This document shows positions 37,148 to 49,397 of a DNA stretch of 64,000 nt, in pieces. Made by a program: the position numbers and the translations under genes. This DNA comes from Lanius collurio (lineage: Eukaryota > Chordata > Aves > Passeriformes > Laniidae). The stretch lies in contig JACBWW010000016.1 in assembly GCA_020086605.1 (NCBI GenBank), positions 23,366,568-23,430,567 on the forward strand, in the 5' to 3' direction. The notes beneath the pieces were generated by a model. That model saw only the letters and a list, made by a program, of their open reading frames with translations. It made no database searches and was not told the origin of the DNA. How positions within the stretch are numbered: the stretch's first letter is position 1; each line of letters opens with the position of its first letter.

Positions 37148-37505
37148 GAAGGCTTTGGGGTCACCTAATTGCAGCCTTCCAGTGCCTGAAGGGAACCTAC
37201 AGGAAAGATTGAAAGACACCATGCACAAGAGCCTGGAGTGACAGGGCAAGAGGAAATGGCTTCACACTGGCAGAGAGTATAATTAGATTAGATATTGGGA
37301 AGGAATTCTTCCCTGTGAGGGTGGGGGGGCCCTAGCACAGGTGATCCAGAGAAGCTGTGGCTGCCTCACCCCTGGAAGTGTCCAAGGTTGGATGGGGCTT
37401 GGAGCAACTTGGGTTAGTGGAAGGTGTCTCTGCCCATGGCAAGGGAGTTGGGACTGGATAATCTTTGAAATCTGTCCCAACCCAAACCATTCTGTGATTC
37501 TATGA
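37148..37505 (+). mobile_element. CR1 LINE 3' end, best-preserved copy
   Basis: This follows the end of CR1 ORF2 and the complete 3' UTR: 'TTTGGGGTCACCTAATTGCAGCCTTCCAGTGCCTGAAGGGA', 'CTACAGGAAAGATTG', 'GAGCCTGGAGTGACAGGGCAAG', 'TTAGATTAGATATTGGGAAGGAATTCTTCCCTGTGAGGGTGG', 'AGAAGCTGTGGCTGCC', 'CTGGAAGTGTCCAAGGTTGGATGGGGCTTGGAGCAACTTGGG', 'GTGTCTCTGCCCATGGCA', then 'CCCAACCCAAACCATTCTGTGATTCTATGA'. Both terminal octamers (ATTCTGTG and ATTCTATG) are intact, so this copy has a proper 3' terminus and is probably younger than the others. It is 5'-truncated, and no open frame of the original ORF2 survives. Confidence 0.96.
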
Positions 37506-40500
37506 ACTAATCTGGCTCCAGGTCCTTGTCTGCTTCTTCAGCTCATGTGAGTGTGACATTTATGCATTTCAAGTTGTGGCTGCTCTGAAGGACAATCCTT
37601 CCACATCTGTTACATCTGGATCTATGAATGCTTTCCTCAGGCTCTCATCCAAACAGATGCTGCAGCCACTGGGAACACCCTGGCTTTGCCTGCATTCATA
37701 CAACTTCCTTGCTGGGCAATTTGATTTCTTATTCTCCTCTGATGAGTCTTTTTTGCTGGTGAAATGAATTAGCAAGTTAAGGACAGTACTGAATCAATCC
37801 CACTGCACTGGAAAAGTCCTTGGGAAATCTCCTGTTCAACTTGCCAAGTAGCTTCTGCCTCTGAGAGAGTTTTCTCTCACCTCCTTTTGCAGAGAGCCCT
37901 TCACACTTGTTCTGACAGAGATGTACCAGTTTGGGATAATTCATTCAACAACAGTCAGATCTTTCCAACTGCTTTATAGCTTGTCCTCCCGGAGCATTCT
38001 TTCAGTAATCCCTATACCAAAGCTGAACCAAATGTGTGTTTATGTAAAACAGCCCATGTTATATGCAGCCTGTGCTTTTTGCATGACCTTTAGTGTAAAA
38101 TGCAATATGTCTGGTCTCAGTTATGTTATTCTGTCAACATGTTCCAGTTTGGGCTAAGCTGGAAGCAGCACTCTGTACATCTGGCTCAGGAAGAGAGGAC
38201 ATCTGTGCAACTAGTCTAATAAACCAGAGCAATTCAATGAAATATTGTTCTAGTGTTAGGGAATGAAAAGAATTTTTGCATTGCAAAACACAACAAATGC
38301 TGACTTCTATCAATAAGAGTGACCTCCACAAATCTGGGAGATAAATCAGTACGAGAGAAAGGCAAAAAAATGTTAAATGATGCTCTAATTTCAAGTGTAA
38401 ACATCTTCCAAACATAAATTGTCTCATTTGATTTAAAGTTATTTAGTTCACACAGAGTTAGGTAATGTCCTCCTTTTAAAATATAACTTTGGAAATTTAT
38501 GGATGAAAAGTGCTAATTTCGTATTTTTAAATGCATTTGATAATTTCACTGTGTGAATCCCTTAAGAACATTATGCTGTCTATAAATCCTCCCCTCTCCT
38601 ACCATGGATTTTGTGAAGAACACAATTACTAATGCTGTCTAAATTAGACAAAGGCATTTGGTGAGGTCAGAATACTATTGCTTGGAGGTTCCCATTTTAT
38701 TTTCTTTGGCCATTTTGAAGAGGATAACACCTTACACTTACTCCAATAACTGCGTATAACTCTGAAGTAATTCATTCTGCAATTGCATTTCTCTGCTTTA
38801 AAGTCTGTATGAGCCATATTTATCCTTTTTTTCCAACTCTCTCAAATAGTGACAAAGTTTAAAGTGAAGTAAGATCTTGCCATTCTTTTTTAAATAACAA
38901 CTTCACTTGTAAAAGCTACTGAAGGTCACTGACACCACAGAAAAATCCCATTTTTCTCTTCATACTGAATTTCATACATTGCCTTACTTAGGGTGGGAGG
39001 AGCACAATTCTGTCAGATTTCTCCTGCTGTACTTCCCATTCATTGTCACTTCATGTAATTACTGATCTTTCTCCTGGAGTTTCTCTACAAATCCCACCAT
39101 CCATTCTGCCCTCGTATACTTGCTGTTGTTCCCCTATCCCAAAAGGATAATACTCTCATTTAGTTTAGAATTTGATCCAAGAGCCCATCAGGCTGTTTTC
39201 CAGCTCTCTTGTAGTTTGCTGTCAGTAAACTTTCTTGCTCCACAGCCACCTGGCTTGGTCTCCACCTCATCCATCACCATAAAAGCCCACATAGAACTGG
39301 GTTAGTCCTGTTCATTACCTTTGTAAAACTTCCATCTGTCCAATTCCTGTTGATAACCCTTTTCCAAGGTGGATGAAGAAGAAATCCCAGTTTGATGAGC
39401 ATGGTCTCCAGAGAGTGGGGGATGCTTCTCCATTTATTGAACAGCCTCTGCAGTGGCTGCTTGCCATGTGCACCAAATAGACAACATCTCTGGAGAATCC
39501 AAGAAAACCCAATGCACTCAGTGCAAGAGAACTGAAAACCCAGTAATATTTGCAGAATCTCTCTTCTTAAAAGAGATTAAAAGACTCTTAAAAGTTCCCT
39601 CCAGGCAATTTGATTCTGGTCCAAGGGCTTTGAAGAAAACAAACATATCCATATAACTTGATGCATTCTTCACTGTCCCAGGATATATTCCTGACCCAAG
39701 GAACTGCATCAGTCAGGGACAAGGCAACATCAGCACTGGATCCCTGACAACATGTGCTCTGTTTGCCTACAGGAATTCAGGAAGGGGGGAGGTTGTGGTG
39801 TTACATTCGACAGCCCTGGTGTATAACTGGTGAATGTAGTAACGTGGAGCAGTAATGGTCCAGCAGACCCAGCTCTTGATGAAGAATCAAGTTCTCCTCC
39901 GAGCCTGCCCACATACCAGACACGGGATTCAGAGAAACCTTTTGTATTTCTGTACATCCTTTTCCCAAAATATGCTTTGTTCTAAATTGCCTGCAAAGAC
40001 AGGACCTTGTGCATGTTTCCTAAGGCACATCACTGCAGGACTAATGGCCTGGATCCATAAGTCTCATAAAGAGACTCATAACTTGTCTTTTTTCTTAAAA
40101 GAGGGGTAAAAAAGATTTTTCAGCTGTAGAAGTACAAAAAGTATCCAACTGAAACAATGTAGCTAAAAATGTAGATAAAAGAAGCGAGTGTCAGTTTGTA
40201 TGTTTATTGTTTTTATTAAGAACTTCCAGATGAATCACTGGACTTTAAAATTTCATTTCAGAGTGAATTATATTGGCTGCCATAGAAGTCCTCAGCAAAA
40301 TTCTAATGGAAGTAAAGACTAGGCCAAACTCCCAGTAATTTTCCTAAATTCCAGGGAAATGTATATCTGAGCCTACACTTCCCACTCCAGAGACATTTCC
40401 TCTCTGGCTCCAGAGAATGTCCAGAGCTTAAAACATATCTGAATTTTAGCAGCATTTACAGGCAAAATGCTGCTTTTTTTCTAGTAATACGCATTTCTGC

Positions 40501-41417
40501 ACATTTCAAAAGCAACCAGAAAGCCTCAACTCTTGTTAAGTATCTCATTCCAAATTACTTGCCTCGAATGTGTCTGACTGGCCTGAACAGAGGTCAGAAA
40601 ATATGATATGGATATGGTGTGGAAATGAAGGTGAGGAGCTCTGTGATGGCAAGAGAGCCAAGAAACAGCACAGTAAGACAGTGTGAAGTGGTGCTGTGCT
40701 TGAGCTGTAAGGACTGCAGAAATACACGAGTAAACGTAAGCCTGCTTAAAAATCCTGAAAACCCACATAACCTCTAACCCTGTTACTATTCAAGTTGTTA
40801 ATAAAACAATACCAGAGCAAACTGGTCCGCAGAATTTTCAGGATGTTTGCAGTATTTTCCCCTGGAGCACTGAGCCCCAGAAGCCTTCTTACCACCTCGG
40901 ATTTCCCCTGATAAAATCTTCCACTTCCTTAAAATTGCTGAAAACAATCGCACTTTAGCATCATCTACTGGGAGAGATGGGCAACTGACTGGGAGGCTCC
41001 AGCAGTGCGCAGACTCTGCATCCCCCCCGCCTGCTCCTGTGCTGTGCTCAAGCCACATTCCAGCAACACAAGGAAAACTGGCTATTTTATTTCATCAGAA
41101 GCTGCATTTTAAGGAACTGAGTAAACGTTTTGGTGCTGGTACAACAGAGACCAGAGTAAGTACTACCTGGGTGCTGCTTCCTGTCAGGCCTTTGAGTCAC
41201 ACAGCAGAAGGAGTAAGAAGGCAGGAGGAAGGGAGCAGCTGATCTCACAGACCAGTTGGCGCTACGAATTTTGTCGCCGCAGTCTGAGGTTGGTTGTGGC
41301 AGTGCTCGGCACAGCGGGGCCTGGGGGCTGTGCTGTCTGCGCTGCACCACGTGCAAGACAATCTGAAATTCATGACCAGCCTGCACTTTTAACCAGCAGC
41401 ATCAGCTCCCCAAAGAC
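37506..41417. other. Unique non-coding DNA
   Basis: No gene or repeat family is recognised. The sequence is AT-rich at 38420-38560 and 40080-40260. Open frames are under 100 codons and overlap on both strands. The CpGs near 41260-41350 are few and do not make an island. Confidence 0.5.
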
Positions 41418-41700
41418 CTCAAAGCGCTGGGGACAGTAATCCTGCCCAGCAGGTAGGGGCTATCCCTGTGCTGAAAACACGGAGGTGGAGACAGGAATCC
41501 CAGCACTGTTTGGATGCCTAAATGATTGAGAACAAGCTGGACAAATCGCTTGAAACTGACACCATTTCACACCTCAAGACCCAGAAAAATCCCACCCCAG
41601 ATTACTTTTCCAAGATTCACACGCCCAGGCTGTGAGAGGGGTAGCATCCAGATCCTAGGAGTTGTGATCTTTGTAATTACTGGTCAGTGCTTTAGCCTTG
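41418..41700 (-). mobile_element. MIR-like CORE-SINE relic, interrupted
   Basis: Pieces of the reverse-complemented MIR consensus appear in the right order. First come CTCAAAGCGCTGG...ACAGTAATCCTG and CAGGTAGGGGCTATCCCTGTG (MIR: CAAAGCGCTTTACA...TAATCCT...GAGGTAGGTACTATCCCC). Then, after about 100 diverged bases, come ATTACTTTTCCAAGATTCACACG, TAGCATCCAGATCCTAGG and GGTCAGTGCTTTAGCC (MIR: TAACTTGCCCAAGGTCACACAG...CAGAGC...GATTTGAACCC...GTGCTCTTAACC). Each piece alone is weak, but collinearity supports the call. Confidence 0.4.
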
Positions 41701-44097
41701 TTTGTAGAGGTCTTGCAGCAAAATGTATGTTCCATGTGCAAAGACAGCATGTTGCATCTGGGCATGAGGGGTGTATTCACCTCAGTTATATTTTACTGCC
41801 CAACATCTCGATGTCAACTCTGAAACAGCTGTTCAGCTGCCTTGGCAGTCAAGGAAGAGAGGGGCACTTCCAGGGAGGAGTTCATCTTGCCCGTCGCAGG
41901 ATCACTCCCTTGGGGAACAATGAAATCACCTGGCATTATCTCACCATCTCCAACTCAAGCTATCTGTTTGGAACAGGTGCTTTTTTATCTTAGTTAATAT
42001 TTTTGACACCTACATCTTGGCTGCAGACACCTATTGCTGTCTGTCACACCGAGTTGCGCCATCTCTGATAGCTCAGTCTGGAGATCTTCCTGCACCAGCA
42101 GCAGAGCCTGGACTTGGCTCTACTGAAAGCCTGCAGCTCCAAGGAGCTCAAAGCAGGCAGCCAGCTGCAAAACCTCACCCCCACATTGTAATGTTACAGC
42201 ATTACAATTGATGCTATTCAGAAGAGCAGAGTAACAGCTATGGTAATATTCCATGTGCATCAAAAAAACCCCGAAAAACAATTTACGTGTGTTTTGGAAT
42301 TCAGTGAAGATTGAATACATTGACTCATCAGATATCTGTAAAAAAGGCTAGGGGTTTAAGTTGTGGGTTTTAAAAGCTCCTGCAGGTGCTAAAATACATG
42401 GGTTGATTTTTCAGGTTCCTTACAACTATGATTCTTTTTAGAATTTCCAATTGCGATACCTTAAAATATAATTTTTGCAGTTCCAGGGTAGCTCATATTC
42501 GTCTGTCCTTTAGGACTCTGCACTTCTCAGCCAGGAGCTTTGGAGGCCAAATTGCAAAATTCTCATAAAAGATTTACTGAAGTTTCAAATTGTTGACAAT
42601 AAATGCCAAATATTTGAGAATATACAACTCATGTATTTCAGAAAATCTGTAAAATCAGCTGCAGTGTCTTCGTATTTGGTACACATCTCACTTTAGAGAC
42701 ATAAAAGTCTCCTGTTTCTCTCAGCTACAGATTTCCCTCAAACTGTGTTACTAACATTGTGTAAAATACTGCATCTGTAAAACTGAACTTGGACTTCCCT
42801 CATTACTAACACTCCCAACTTTCAGCTGCCTTCAGGAAATGGGTTGGTTACTTAATCACACCTGGAAACACCATGCCTTGAGAAATAAAGAAGTCACCAG
42901 ACAGCTGGCTGAGATCAGCCATCCATTGGGTTTCTCAAGGCAAAGGTTCTTTGCCTACTTCACATTTTGGCAGGAGTAGAGACAGTACCCTGCCCAGCCA
43001 GCCCTGCCACGACAGGGTGGCTGTGTGTGGAAGGTGACTGCTCTGAGGGCAGGCAGGGGAGCCCCTGTCTCTCCTACTGCATATCATGCAGATTCCTCTC
43101 CCAAGATACTTCAGATTTTTTTGAGAAAAATGTAAGGAATACTGCCCAGCTGTGCAATGGCTTGCACTGAAATACCCAGCCAGTGTTGTGCAGCTGTCAG
43201 TGGCTGGTGTGAGATGTGGTGGTGGGACTCCTTCCTCACAAAACCCCACCACAGCTCTTGAAGAGGCCCCAGACTGAAAAGGCACTGGGACTGACCCATC
43301 CTTCACACACAGAGCATCTCTACAGACCTGTTACATGTAGGGATGGAATGATTTTAAAGTCTGACTCTGCTCTCTGTATGATTACCAATAGGATTATTTT
43401 TTAAAAAACACGAGGGCTCTCACTGGGTGCCTTTCATTAGTTGGTGGGTACATTACCCTCTGCCAAAGGAACTCTGGCATGCCAAACAGGTCAGAAACAC
43501 CAAGGAGACACGAACTTCATTTCAATTGTTTAGTACCTCAAATAGGGAAGTGTAATTTAGCACAGACTGTGAGAATGACAGTGAGCATCTCACCTCACTT
43601 GCTGTCTCTGCTTTCTGAGAGTACATGGAAAAGGGGGCTGCCTCAGGAAGAGGAAATAAGGAATAGACCCACTCATGCAAATCTAGAAACTCTGTATTAA
43701 CAACTATTGTGTGTCAGTTTGGCTCCGTACGTCTCTGTTCTTCATTGACCTGCCTCTGGGTGGGCAGGTTGTGAGGACAAGGGTGGTCTTCTGCTCTGTG
43801 CCTATTCTTGGATGGCAGCAAACCAAAGCCTTCCCAGTGATGAGCTGCTACCTTGATCTCGTTAAAGGCCTCATTCGTATGTAGGTTAGATCTGGTATTT
43901 ATGCACCTCAGCCAGTCTTATCCCTTGAATGCCTGAAACCCTGTGCAAGGTTTATCTTCTCACCTCCCCACCAGTTTCCAGGGTCTATTTGACAACTCTG
44001 GGGCAGCCAAAAGCCAACACTGGGGAAAAAACAGCCAAGGAACCAAGCCTGATTACATGAGCAGACACTTGAACTACTTGTTTTCATCTTGTGGGGG
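41701..44097. other. Unique non-coding DNA
   Basis: No gene or repeat family is recognised. The 155-codon open frame at 41526-41993 starts inside the MIR-like relic and has no domain. GC-rich parts at 42930-43310 give overlapping frames on both strands. Confidence 0.5.
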
Positions 44098-44195
44098 TTT
44101 TTTACAGAACTAACTTTAACTCTGTGTCTAAGTTTTTCCATCTGTAGAAAAGCCTCTTTTTGCAAAGCTCTTTAAAGATCTCTATTCTTAGTGCT
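44098..44195 (+). mobile_element. MIR/L2-like relic
   Basis: TTTAACTCTGTGTCTAAGTT followed by TTTCCATCTGTAGAAAA matches the MIR plus-strand core ('CTTAACCTCTCTGTGCCTCAGTTTCCTCATCTGTAAAATGG'). The downstream TTTTTGCAAAGCTCTTTAAAGAT resembles 'TGTAAAGCGCTTAGA'. It is short and diverged, and no ends are visible. Confidence 0.45.
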
Positions 44196-46032
44196 GTTAT
44201 GTCAATATATAATTAATTTGCCTAATTCTGCTGTACCGTTCTGGAATACTTGGAGATTGAAGTGTAGACTTTTTGTGACTTGGTTAAAGAGAAAAACAAG
44301 ATAAAAATAATGGAGTGTTGGATGCAAATTTATTCCCCAAGTTACTAACACATTAGATTTCATGTGCACTACTGAAGATATATCCATCTGAGTACAAAGA
44401 TGCCAAAATGTGGCTTACTGAGGCAGCTAAAAAAAGAAAGGGTGACATGGCCAATGACAATTTAAATAGTTCTGACAACGATGTGTGACCTGATTTGTTG
44501 CTTCCTGAGCAGGATGGTAATTTTTGCTGTGTGCGTTGGCTGGGTTCGTATGGATTTATTTACTTGCCATCCCATGTTTAGATGTTGCTACTACGAAGGG
44601 GCCAAACTGTGCTCCCTGGGCATACAGCATCTCCCTCAGCACACAGGAGCTGCAGTGCTCATTGGGAGAGCCCAGTGTGCTGCTTTCTGTGTGCTTTGCC
44701 AGGTCCCCAAAACCCCGGCCAGATTCTGCTGGAGTCAACAGAGACACTCCCATGGACTTGGAGCTGGATTAGGTCACTGGCTGCCATGGGAGAGAAACAC
44801 GGCCAGGTCCACTGGCTCAGACATGCAGGCAGCAACAACTTCAGCCTGTGAGGTAGATGGAAATAGCAGGCTACAGCTTCTTAGCAAACATTCAGAATCA
44901 CTAACCCATGGTTAAGTGATACTGTGTCCATGTAGGGATAATGCTAGACTACTGGTTAGGAGTTGCTGCCTGTGAGTTCCAAAGCGCTTTGGCCTCTTTC
45001 CCAGCACTGAGGAACCACAAAGTCTCATCTTACAGATCAGCTCCCACCTCCTGCTCAGCAGTGAACCCCACCTGCTGGGGTCCTTCTCAGAGCTCTTCAA
45101 AGCTCACCCCATAAAAGACATGAGGGTATTTTATTCTGTTGTGAAGTCAGTTTGGTCGTGACCAGCATGGTCTTTAAAGTCCCTCCCCATGTCATGCTTC
45201 CATCCTAGTTGCCATGTACTGTGGTGACTCACTCAAAGTGCTCTTGATGCTTATGGTTCCATAAGTGAATTAGCCAAAAGATTAACCAGTATTTTTAAGC
45301 CTTTCAGCCATCAACTCTCCCCATCATTATTTCCTGCTGGTCTTTAGGGAAAAGGAGTGGCAACACTTCATCTGGGGCATCTGCCCCTGCAACTCCTCTC
45401 TGGAGGAACCAAATTCCTCTCCCCCAGCCTCCATGGGAGAGAACCTTCTCTTCCCACCTCTCCCACCAGCCTGTGCTAGCCATGGTGGAAATATTGCTGG
45501 TTTTATCCTTTCTCTGAGAAGCAGGGCAGAGGGCACCTCTTCCTCTCCAAACCTGCAAATAACAGCTGTACCTGAAACAGTGGTGGCTTTAATCCATAGA
45601 CCTGTTTTAATGAACTTTCTCTGAAACACTATATGCTTTTACAAAGCAGGTTCTGTGCTCAGTGTCTGCTCTGAGCGCTGAGGGGGGCAGGTACTGCCCC
45701 ATGCCTTGGCACCAGGTCTGAGCCTCAGGTTTAGGTCTCCTCCAAGGTTACTCAGTCACAGGAAACTCTCCCCTCTCTAAGCTGGTGTTTCAGAAATGGT
45801 GTGGACTTCAATTGTTTGCCAGTAGTAAAACAAACATATAGGAAGGTCATCTCTGGCTTCAGGAGTTTGGTCACATTTCCAAAAACCAGCCTAATTGAAC
45901 CTACTGATTCATCTCCAGCCAGTCCTGGAAAGAGCTCTTAGAAGGGTGCCCACTTTCTGTCGCTCCAGCCTGAGAGAGAGGCCAGATCCCTCTACCAGCT
46001 TCAGGAGCCCTCTCCTTATCAGCCAAGGAAAT
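44196..46032. other. Unique non-coding DNA
   Basis: No gene is recognised. A 14-bp perfect palindrome CCAAAGCGCTTTGG lies at 44979-44992; the same core occurs in MIR-type elements, but the flanks do not confirm one. Overlapping frames at 44481-44915 (144 codons) and nearby have no domain. Confidence 0.45.
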
Positions 46033-46049
46033 TTTACTCTGTATAACTA

Positions 46050-46368
46050 NNNNNNNNNNNNNNNNNNNNNNNNNNNNNNNNNNNNNNNNNNNNNNNNNNN
46101 NNNNNNNNNNNNNNNNNNNNNNNNNNNNNNNNNNNNNNNNNNNNNNNNNNNNNNNNNNNNNNNNNNNNNNNNNNNNNNNNNNNNNNNNNNNNNNNNNNNN
46201 NNNNNNNNNNNNNNNNNNNNNNNNNNNNNNNNNNNNNNNNNNNNNNNNNNNNNNNNNNNNNNNNNNNNNNNNNNNNNNNNNNNNNNNNNNNNNNNNNNNN
46301 NNNNNNNNNNNNNNNNNNNNNNNNNNNNNNNNNNNNNNNNNNNNNNNNNNNNNNNNNNNNNNNNNNNN
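46050..46368. other. Assembly gap (319 N)
   Basis: A run of 319 undetermined bases. Frames reported across it on either strand are artefacts of reading N as open. The 17 bases just before the gap (46033-46049) recur exactly at 46419-46435 after it, and the right flank is a palindromic AT-rich cluster, so the missing sequence is probably repetitive or hairpin-forming. The true length is not given by the N count. Confidence 0.99.
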
Positions 46369-46396
46369 GGATCCGAGTGTCATCTGGATTATGTAG

Positions 46397-46490
46397 TTAT
46401 GTAGTATAACTAAAATACTTTACTCTGTATAACTATATTTTAGTTATACTACATAATAATATATATATATTAGTTATAACTATATTTTTA
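46397..46490. repeat. Palindromic AT-rich repeat beside the gap
   Basis: A perfect 21-bp inverted repeat pairs 46397-46417 with 46436-46456 around an 18-nt spacer. The spacer contains TTTACTCTGTATAACTA (46419-46435), which is also the last 17 bases before the gap. Immediately right lies (AT)n at 46459-46470, then the 12-bp self-palindrome TAGTTATAACTA (46471-46482). The cluster can extrude as a hairpin or cruciform. Such AT-rich palindromes are hard to clone, amplify and assemble, which fits the gap 28 bp to the left. Confidence 0.85.
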
Positions 46491-48480
46491 GTGGGTAAAC
46501 CAAAAACACTCCCTTACAAAACCAGTTTAAACCATTCAGCAGCTATAAACTACTTTGTGCCTATGGAGAACTAGGGAAATGTACGTGGTTGCATACACAT
46601 ATAAAAACTTTCTCAAACATACATGAGATTTCATGGAAAGCCTGCCTTTGGAAGGTAGGGTTTATTTCATTTAATGGCCATATACACAAACAACATTACA
46701 GAGGATGCCAGTATTCCTGCTACCTTGATCTACATTTCATTTGTCCAAAAATCTCTGCAGCATTGTTATGTACGTTATACTTAAAAGCAATTGTACCAAA
46801 GTAGATTAAATGACAGCAATACCCAACCCAAAAGGTCTGTAGCACAGCTAAGCTTAAGAATGAACTGGGATATATTTCTCCCTATTTACTTTATAAGTTT
46901 GTCCCTCTTAACCACAAGAAGGTCTTGCAATGTGGAAATCATTTTAGGAGAAGCTTTTATATTTATTCTTGATTTAGACTTGATGAAGTACTCTTAAAGA
47001 ACAGGTCTTATGTCTTGTCATTACTATTTTTGTTGTATCTCCAGCGTGAAAAGAAAATACTTGCCCAAAATACCAAAAGAGAAAAAACCTCTTGAGAGAG
47101 CCTGTTCTTGCAAGATTTCCATCCCAATATTTACAGGCACAGAAGGTCCAGATAAACTTTGGATATGCATCAAAACACTTGGATGGTTATCCAAAACAAG
47201 CACAAGCCCTGAACCTTTTGAAGTTTGTCCATCACTGGTCATCACATCCAGTTCCTCCCCTTTCTAACAAGAATCATAGTCTCCCTCTTCAGGAAGTTCC
47301 TATGCTCAGTGACTCGTGATTGCCACAGAGGGATACACAGGATTTCACTAATGTTTATACCAGGCTTTCGAAAGAAGTTACACTGCTATTATTTTCCAGC
47401 ATTTAAGTGAATCCTTCTTATTTAAAACTTGAAACAAACTGAGCTTATACTTCCATGCATTACCTTGACAAAGCATCTGCAGCTCTTGCCGAGGATGAGT
47501 TGAGAGTCTGTATGTTCAGGGGTTCAGTGAGGCACATACCTGGACCTTCCCCATTGGGACCAAGGCTGAAGTTCATCTGTGCTGCATTCTGGAGTGAAAT
47601 ACAGCCTGCAGATTCTATTCAGTCCCCGGTGAACAGTAGCTCACACAATAAAACTATCATACCTAATTCAGCTTTTGAGGGAAAGGCCTTTCCTGCAGGC
47701 TGATTTAGGGGCTAGCCCAGCAGAAGATACTCCCTATAGGTCAGGTGTGATGAGGTCATTGACAGGGCAATAGCAACTAAGTTTTTGACTGTAAATTCCC
47801 TTTCTTTCAAAATCTCTAACAGACAACTATAAACAATTTGGAAAAGGTTCCTTTATAACTCAAGGAAAATATTCTTGCTTTATGTACTTCATAAAGTATT
47901 TCCATAGTGCCATTATCTTTTCTTTCCTTTTCCTTATGTATGAAGTAAGGCTACCAGGACGAATTTATTCTCCACGTTGACACAAGTATCTTCTGAGTAC
48001 TTTCAAGTTCATTTACAAAACTCAGTGGAGATTTCTTCAATTAGGGTCATCTGGTCATGTATCCTTGATCCTTTGATCACCAAAGCAGAAATACCATGTT
48101 AGTAATCTCTGGGCTACCATTTGGGTTAATGAATCGGCTTGACTTTAATTCTAGCCCAGATGTAATCTTTTATAGCTTAATGATTTGTTCCAACATGAAC
48201 TCCAATTGAATGTAAACAGTTTCTTTATTTAGAGAGAAAATTCTTTTTTATAACTTGTTTCTCTTCCTAATTAATTCTAGAGCAATTAAATCAAACCTTG
48301 ATCTGTGGCAATCAAGATTAAATCATAGTATAGGTTAGGCTGTTAATATCGTCTTTGAGTTCATTATTATCAAGGCTAACAGTAATCAGCAAAGGAGGGA
48401 GAAACTGATGTAGCGAAGACTACAGATCTGAGGACTTGTTCTTGTTTTTAATAGCTGATCTGATTTAATATATGATAATA
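46491..48480. other. Unique non-coding DNA
   Basis: No gene or repeat family is recognised. The interval 48040-48360 is AT-rich with many ATTA, TTAAT and AATCAA strings and has a CNE-like texture. Open frames are under 90 codons. Confidence 0.5.
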
Positions 48481-48655
48481 CTTGCACTTATTTAGTAACT
48501 GTTTTCCAAAGAGCTCAACATACTCTCCCAAAGTTAATTTATTCTCACAACACTGATGTGCAGGAGGTAAATATTATCTCCCAGGGACACTGAGAAGTTT
48601 TGAGGCACAGAAGAGTTGTGGGCTGTTGGCAAAGTCACAGATTGGGGCCCAGATC
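48481..48655 (-). mobile_element. MIR-like CORE-SINE relic
   Basis: The plus strand keeps the order of the reverse-complemented MIR consensus: GTTTTCCAAAGAGCTCAACATA (AAGCGCTTTACAT), TTAATTTATTCTCACAACAC (TTAACTCATTTAATCCTCACAACAAC), GGAGGTAAATATTATCTCCC (GAGGTAGGTACTATTATTATCCCC), TTTTGAGGCACAGAAGAGTTGT (ACTGAGGCACAGAGAGGTTAA), GTTGGCAAAGTCACAG (CTTGCCCAAGGTCACACAG). About 175 bp of collinear similarity makes this the clearest MIR-type relic in the window. Confidence 0.65.
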
Positions 48656-49397
48656 TTAATTCCATTAACAAATCATTAGCTGGGGAGCTTCACTGTGAAC
48701 TCTGGTTCTGATAAGAGAGGAACAGCACCTCATCCATAAGCACTCACCGAGCATCCTGCTTAAGACGGATTTGTTGGCCATTGCATCCCGGCAGTCCTTG
48801 AAGTTAAAAGCTGCCAGTGCTGTGAGCTGGCTGCCTCTTCAGACCTCCTTCCATCACACCTCCTCAAGAGGACTTGACATATAGCTCAGCCCTGCAGTTG
48901 CCAAGGGGGATTTGTGTTCCCAGAGGTAAAAAAAAAATCATTTGTAAGTTAACTGATGGATTCGACAGACATTGCAGTTCTGAGCTCAGTTTAAACAGTC
49001 TGGCCTTTCCACATTACCACAAACCTTCATTTTCAACCAAGCCTAGATTTAAAGGACAGTGAAAGGGACACTTTGCAGCCCTGAATGTCCTCAAATCAAG
49101 GCACTGATGGCCCAGACAAACCCCAGCTGAACCCGTTCTGTGCCTGGATCTCTGTACATAATTATATTATCCCATGCTGTGGCAGATTAATCCTGACTGT
49201 GCAGGAAACTCCTGCCCATTTGGGTCATCCCTGCGAGGTACAGCAATTGTGTGGAGAGGGCCACATCACCCCGGTTCAACTCCAAACAAGGGAAACACAA
49301 GAAAGCATCACAATGTTGTTTGTACTCCAGTTCTATATTAGCTTCAAAAAAATTACAGCAGTGCCATTTTCAATTCAGTGTTATGCTGGAAAGGTTG
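48656..49397. other. Unique non-coding DNA
   Basis: No gene or repeat family is recognised. A 106-codon open frame at 49085-49405 has no domain, and no flanking splice signals stand out. Confidence 0.45.

Noticed and set aside
44970..45060. Another MIR element around CCAAAGCGCTTTGG
   Set aside because: Only the palindromic core and a weak TTACAGAT string match. Order and spacing are not convincing, so it is kept only as a palindrome.
45145..45200. CR1 terminal fragment around GGTCTTTAAAGTCCCTCCCC
   Set aside because: The wording resembles the CR1 end for about 18 bases, but the required AACCCAAACCATTCT terminus is absent.
45895..46404. Open frames of 160-169 codons crossing 46050-46368
   Set aside because: They are open only because undetermined bases were translated; the region is an assembly gap.
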